A program made the position numbers and the translations under genes. From WJLY01 sp964562405 (GTDB lineage: Bacteria; Joyebacterota; Joyebacteria; Joyebacterales; Joyebacteraceae), in the NCBI GenBank assembly GCA_964562405.1, contig CAZLTC010000002.1:25865-89864 (forward strand): DNA of 64,000 nucleotides. Direction: 5' to 3'. Of this stretch, positions 59,925 to 64,000 are shown piece by piece; the first letter of the stretch is position 1, and every line of letters begins with the position of its first letter. A model generated the notes under the pieces. The model saw only the letters and a program-made list of their open reading frames with translations, made no database searches and was not told where the DNA came from.

Positions 59925-61571
59925 ATGCGTGTAACCAGCCCACACTTCCGTATTCCTCGACTTCGGGTCCTTCGCTCCGCCTCTCTGATCGCTGCGCTCA
60001 TCTGCGTGCTGGTCATGCCCGCTTACAGCAGGGCAGAGCAGGATGTACAGCACGCGGCCACGGACACGCTGCGTCTTGAGGAGTGTGACATAGCGACGCT
60101 TCAGTCGCTGATGCAGCGAGGGGATCTCACGGCCGTGGAACTCACGCAGTTCTACCTAGGCCGGATCGCGGCGCTTGACGATGCGGGACCGCAGCTCAAC
60201 GCCATTCTCGAGACCAATCCTGACGCGCTCAAGATCGCGGCGGCGTTGGATGAGGAGAGGCAGCGTCAGGGCCCCCGTGGCCCGATGCACGGCATTCCAG
60301 TGGTGCTGAAGGCCAACATCGACACCGGCGATGAGCTTACGACCACGGCCGGGTCGTTGGCGCTGGCCGGCCACAGGGCCGAACGAGACGCCTTCGTTGT
60401 GGCGCGCCTGCGAGATGCCGGCGCGGTGATCCTCGGCAAGGCGAACCTGAGTGAGTGGGCGAACTTCCGATCGGATCACTCCTCCAGCGGCTGGAGCAGC
60501 CAGGGTCGACAGACCAAGCACCCGTACTTCCTGGACCGCAATCCATGCGGCTCCTCCAGCGGCTCTGCAGTTGCGGTGGCGGCGAACCTCACCGTGGTGT
60601 CCGTCGGAACCGAAACGGATGGATCCATCGTCTGTCCCTCAGGCACCAACGGTGTAGTAGGCATCAAACCCACGCTCGGACTCGTCAGCCGAGACGGCAT
60701 CATCCCCATCGCCCACAGCCAGGACACCGCCGGCCCGATGGCGCGCTCGGTGAGAGACGCGGCCGTCTTGTTGACCGCCATGGTGGCTGAGGATCCTAAC
60801 GATCCAGCTGCGTCGGGCTTCCCGGAAGAGGTCCCGGACTACCTCGCTGCACTGAGCGGTGGTGATCTTCGGGGCGTGCGCATCGGCGTCATGCGTGACT
60901 ACTCGGGCGCTGGGGCCAACGCCGAGGTCGATTCGTGTCTCGAGCGAGCCATCGGCTCACTGGAGCGTCTGGGAGCCGAGGTGGTTGACCCGGTCGAACT
61001 CGGCGGCGAAGAACGGATGTACGAGGCTGAGTACGAGGTCATGTTGTACGAGTTCAAGGCCGACCTGGACGACTACCTCCTCGAGCACGGCTCGCCCAAC
61101 GGCATGCGAACTCTCGGGGACCTTATCGCCTTCGATTCCTCCCGGGCCAGTGAAGTGATGCCGTACTTCGGCCAGGAAGTATTCCTGGCGGCTGAGGAGA
61201 AGGGGCCGTTGAGCGATGCGGAGTACAAGCAGGCGATGGCCGACAGCAAGCCGGTGGCGCAGCGCATCATCGACCAGGCTTTGCAGGAACATCAGCTCGA
61301 CGCCATCATCGCGCCAACCAACGGCCCGGCATGGTTGACCGACCTGGTCAACGGCGACCACTTCTCGATCTCCAGCTCGACCCTGCCTGCGGTGTCGGGC
61401 TACCCAAGCGTTACCGTTCCCATGGGAGATGTATACGATCTGCCTGTTGGGCTGTCGTTCTTCGGAACCGCGTACAGCGAACCGGTACTTCTTCGCATCG
61501 CCTACGACTTCGAACAGTCCACTCAGCCGCGGAGACCTCCGAGCTTCCTTCCGACGCTTGAGCTCCCGTAG
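59925..61571 (+). CDS. Exported amidase (amidase-signature family)
   Basis: A 548-residue Ser-cis-Ser-Lys hydrolase. A signal peptide (about 1-37, cleavage near SRA-EQD) indicates export, unusual compared with the cytoplasmic GatA/amidase members. Catalytic Lys129 lies in HGIPVVLKANIDTGD, the cis-Ser in the Gly/Ser-rich NPCGSSSGSAVAVA (about 206-219), and the nucleophile Ser234 in TETDGSIVCPSG. The C-terminal end FGTAYSEPVLLRIAYDFEQ is as in peptide-amidase-like members. It may cleave amide bonds in peptides or other extracellular compounds. Its last 35 codons are duplicated as a remnant at 51494-51601, and a perfect terminator follows. Confidence 0.9.
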   Translation: MRVTSPHFRIPRLRVLRSASLIAALICVLVMPAYSRAEQDVQHAATDTLRLEECDIATLQSLMQRGDLTAVELTQFYLGRIAALDDAGPQLNAILETNPDALKIAAALDEERQRQGPRGPMHGIPVVLKANIDTGDELTTTAGSLALAGHRAERDAFVVARLRDAGAVILGKANLSEWANFRSDHSSSGWSSQGRQTKHPYFLDRNPCGSSSGSAVAVAANLTVVSVGTETDGSIVCPSGTNGVVGIKPTLGLVSRDGIIPIAHSQDTAGPMARSVRDAAVLLTAMVAEDPNDPAASGFPEEVPDYLAALSGGDLRGVRIGVMRDYSGAGANAEVDSCLERAIGSLERLGAEVVDPVELGGEERMYEAEYEVMLYEFKADLDDYLLEHGSPNGMRTLGDLIAFDSSRASEVMPYFGQEVFLAAEEKGPLSDAEYKQAMADSKPVAQRIIDQALQEHQLDAIIAPTNGPAWLTDLVNGDHFSISSSTLPAVSGYPSVTVPMGDVYDLPVGLSFFGTAYSEPVLLRIAYDFEQSTQPRRPPSFLPTLELP

Positions 61572-61914
61572 CGAGAGATGCCGGTACACGACAACAAGAA
61601 GGCCCGCATTGGCGGGCCTTCTTGTTGTAATCCTGACGGACACTGCGAACCCATCGGGTCCGACCGCCCGCGCGCATCGTTCGCATGTTCTGACGCCGGG
61701 CGAGGGGCTAGTCGCCCTCTGCGGCCACGAATACGCTTCTATCATAGCGGGGTACTTGTGCTCTAGTGGCCGTCGTGGTACTATGCCTTGTGGCCAGGTA
61801 CATCCTTCTTGACACATCCCACGTGCGCTGGATCACCAGTCCCACGGCCACCGCCGTCTCCTCGAAACGCACGTAGCAGCAGTCATCTCTCTCCCTCAAT
61901 CTCTGAGGCTGCAG
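61572..61914. other. Intergenic region after amidase gene
   Basis: About 340 bases holding the strong terminator at 61592-61627 and the GAACCCATCGGG palindromic module near 61646-61675, which is shared with the 45 kb region. No gene is seen in the rest. Confidence 0.5.
61592..61627 (+). terminator. Perfect 16-bp terminator after amidase
   Basis: CAACAAGAAGGCCCGC pairs perfectly with GCGGGCCTTCTTGTTG around an ATTG loop. A and T residues at the stem ends suit termination on either strand. Confidence 0.85.
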
Positions 61915-63430
61915 TTGAATCCGCAGGTCACAAGAGAACAGCTAGACCGCCGCATCGTTGCGTCGATCGTCGCTCTCGGGGTGGCGCTCAGAGTCGTCGT
62001 CCTTGCCTGGGCGCGTGGAACCATGATCGATGACGCATACATCACGCTCAGGTGCTCGCAGAATCTACTGGCCGGGCAAGGGTTCGTCTACAACCCAGGC
62101 GAGCGTGTGCTGGCGACAACGGCACCTCTCTATGGACTTATCGCCGCGGGCGCTGCCGCGATCACGCGAGGGATAGACCTTGGATATGTGCTCGGTGCAT
62201 TGAACATCGCGGCGTTCGCGGGTTCCGCGGTGCTCCTTGCAGACGTTGCTAACGACTTCGGTCGGAAGGCAACGCTTCTGCTTCTCGTCGTCTTCGCGTG
62301 CTACGTCGCCTTCGTGGACAACTCGACGATCGGGATGGAGACTCCGATATTCATCTTGGGCATCGCCTCTTCGTTGTGGCTCATGAGGCGTGGTCGAATC
62401 GGCTGGGTCTCGCTCGTGCTGGGCCTGCTGCTACTCGTAAGGCCGGAGGCCGCGATCTGGGCGATCGCCCTCACGACGGGTGCATGCATTTCGGGAAAGC
62501 GGCTTCGGCCCATCCACTTCGTACCAGGCCTCACCGTTGCGCTGGCNNNNNNNNNNCGGGTCCATCATTCCACACTCCGTCCGCAGCAAGTGCGGGTGGT
62601 TGGTCCCGTTCATCATTCGCTCGCTCCTTCTTCGCGGTCAGCAGGCTCTTGTGAGTCTGGCACTCCTAGACACCCCACAAAGCATTGGTGGCGACATCGT
62701 GGCCAGTGCTCTTCTCAAGGTGTTCATCTTGCTCTCCGCGGTGCTCTTCGCGATAGGAGCTGTCTCACTTCTCCGGCGAAGGAAACTCGCGTCGGCGCTC
62801 CCGCTCCTCTTCCTCGGGTATCTGGCCTTCTACATGATCGCGAAGGGGAGGCTCGATTTCAGCTGGTACGGAATCCCGAGCGGACTTGCGTACTGGGCGA
62901 CGGCATCGGTGGGGCTTGCCTCGATCGTGCGTCGTTTGCTTCCCCCTCGCCACAGCGAGCGCCTCGTTCGCGTGGCGCTACCACTCCTCGCGGCTGTTCT
63001 GGTGGCCGCCAGTCTATGGGGTTGGCGGGTGACGCGGCTTTCCTACTACCGGCTGATGCGGTCAAGCTATCAAGCCGCAGGCGAGCTGATCGACGCCACT
63101 ACGGCGGTCGACGCCCGTATCCTCGTCGACGAAGCCGGCATGGTTGGCTACGCCGGCAAGAGACACATAATGGACCTCGACGGCGTGGTCTCGCCGGAGG
63201 TTACGGCTATTCGGCGGTCGGTCGGGTGGTGGTGCCCTATTTGCGACATTGTGCGCGCCACCGAACCCGACGCCATAGTGCTGTCATGGACACACATGAA
63301 GCGGTTGTTTCGAGAGGACGGCTCCGCTTGGGTGGGAGCGAACTACGACACACTCGGCACATTCCCGGGCCACATCGCATTGATGAAGATCCAGGGGCAG
63401 GAGCCACCGGCTCGGGACGTGCGGCAGTGA
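61915..63430 (+). CDS. GT-C-type membrane glycosyltransferase, split by an assembly gap
   Basis: A polytopic membrane protein starting at TTG 61915. The first part encodes the GT-C signature DDAYITLRCSQNLLAGQGF with NPGERVLATTAPLYGL in the first periplasmic loop, as in ArnT/GT39/GT87-like enzymes that use lipid-linked sugars. Ten Ns lie at 62547-62556; after them coding continues in a different frame (SIIPHSVRSKCGWLVPF, more helices, then a soluble C-terminal domain ending at 63430). One gene with an incorrectly sized gap explains this; family alignment suggests a few tens of bases are missing. No glycan cluster surrounds it. Confidence 0.75.
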
Positions 63431-63667
63431 GCGATCTCACCGGCGGGCTCATTCTGCCGTCAAACCAGTTGGTGTAGCTGACGCGTCCGTCTCCGGAGCA
63501 GCAGGGACAACACCTCCGTCATCGTTGTGAATCTCAGTCAATCGTGATACCATGTTGCGATTGCTGTGCTTGCGTGTCCGCTCCTGAGAGACTCTTGCTT
63601 GGCCGGAGGTCCATTCTCCCAGGACTGATCTTCTCGATGCCGCGGTAGATCCGGAGAGGGACAGATA

Positions 63668-63772
63668 ATGGCACCCGCGGTTCTTGTGATCATGGTTGCC
63701 GCCGTCACCACGGGCATGCTGCTGGGCTCGCTCATCCGGAGACCGCGCCTCCTGGATTCGGAGGGTTCTTGA
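63668..63772 (+). CDS. 34-residue single-helix membrane peptide
   Basis: A small open frame with GAGGGAC before its ATG, encoding one hydrophobic helix (PAVLVIMVAAVTTGMLLGSL) followed by the basic RRPR and a short acidic tail. The stop is immediately followed by the ATG of the PAS-domain protein, so it may be a coupled membrane partner of that sensor. No family is recognised. Confidence 0.45.
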   Translation: MAPAVLVIMVAAVTTGMLLGSLIRRPRLLDSEGS

Positions 63773-64000
63773 ATGACCTCAAGACCGACCTATGAAGAAC
63801 TGGAGCGGAGAGTCCGGGAACTCGAACGGGAGTCGGCCAAGTACAAACAGACAGAGAAGGCACTTCGTCAATCACAGCAGGTCACCGAGGGCATCATCAA
63901 CGCGATAGCCGTCAGGGTGTTCTGGAAGGACAAGAATCTTCTCTACCTGGGATGCAACGATGTGTTCGCGCGCGATGCTGGGTTCTCCCGGCCGGAGGAC
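63773..64000 (+). CDS. PAS-domain signalling protein, 5' part
   Basis: The frame is open from the ATG at 63773 to the window end (76 codons). It begins with a coiled coil (YEELERRVRELERESAKYKQ, then TEKALRQSQQ), followed by the start of a PAS domain (IINAIAVRVFWKDKNLLYLGCNDVFARDAG). This arrangement is common at the N-terminus of hybrid or PAS-containing histidine kinases in environmental bacteria; the catalytic part lies outside the window. The ATG follows the small membrane peptide's stop directly. Confidence 0.75.
   Translation, partial: MTSRPTYEELERRVRELERESAKYKQTEKALRQSQQVTEGIINAIAVRVFWKDKNLLYLGCNDVFARDAGFSRPED

Noticed and set aside
1..64000. CRISPR arrays, insertion sequences, transposases, integrases, tmRNA, SRP RNA or RNase P RNA.
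   Set aside because: No regularly spaced direct repeats, transposase or integrase motifs, or conserved cores of these RNAs were seen on either strand.

Overview
The window looks like a chromosomal stretch from an uncultivated, GC-rich, diderm bacterium of the FCB superphylum (Eisenbacteria/Krumholzibacteriota-like). This is an inference. It rests on a secretin and an outer-membrane porin, a secreted protein ending in a FlgD-like sorting domain of the kind common in these lineages, exported proteins with a shared short C-terminal motif, and uniformly high GC. Two runs of ten N (36605-36614 and 62547-62556) show that the sequence is a scaffolded draft, probably a metagenome bin. TGA is used as an ordinary stop in many genes.

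Layout. 1-4.3 kb: the end of a multiheme cytochrome gene, a two-helix membrane protein, a large secreted thioredoxin-fold protein on the minus strand with an in-frame TGA in its redox motif (a strong selenoprotein candidate), a decayed flavoprotein fragment and a secreted propeller-like protein. 4.5-9.6 kb: a molybdenum hydroxylase (FAD subunit plus fused Fe-S/Mo subunit) coupled to an 8-oxoguanine-deaminase-like amidohydrolase, probably for purine or N-heterocycle breakdown. 9.9-13.7 kb: a secreted lamin-tail-like protein, then convergent 2-amino-3-ketobutyrate CoA ligase and short-chain threonine dehydrogenase, which together turn threonine into glycine and acetyl-CoA. 14-28 kb: a complete type IV pilus locus (HD-GYP response regulator, a sigma-54 promoter, pilB, pilT, pilC, two pilA copies, pilM-N-O-P-Q and pilD), with three minor-pilin-like genes facing it on the minus strand. 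28-41.7 kb: tandem XRE-cupin regulators, an aminotransferase, asnA, butyrate kinase and phosphotransbutyrylase, tRNA-Leu, the protein-quality-control run tig-clpP-lon (no clpX between clpP and lon), engB, a class V aminotransferase, tRNA-Lys, a zinc-ribbon protein and tRNA-Glu.

41.8-51.9 kb is an accessory region that starts at tRNA-Glu. Copies of the tRNA-Glu 3' end recur at about 45.1 and 51.7 kb. It holds orphan secreted proteins, a tiny exported peptide, an N-acetyl-sugar amidotransferase, an ABC-2 transporter operon, a multi-pass membrane protein and a vestige of the amidase gene found intact 10 kb further on. 51.9-59.8 kb is a tight cluster with a phosphate theme: OprO/OprP-like porin, a CYTH-like protein, Ppx/GppA phosphatase, a tripartite tricarboxylate transporter with TctC fused to TctB, TctA, a DUF47 (PhoU-like) protein and a Pit phosphate permease. 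The end carries an exported amidase, a GT-C-type membrane glycosyltransferase broken by a gap, a 34-residue membrane peptide and the start of a PAS sensor protein.

Taken together, the amino-acid-degrading enzymes, Buk/Ptb and the purine cluster suggest a heterotroph that breaks down amino acids and nucleobases and makes ATP through acyl phosphates. It would have T4P-based motility or adhesion and a polyphosphate/phosphate handling system.
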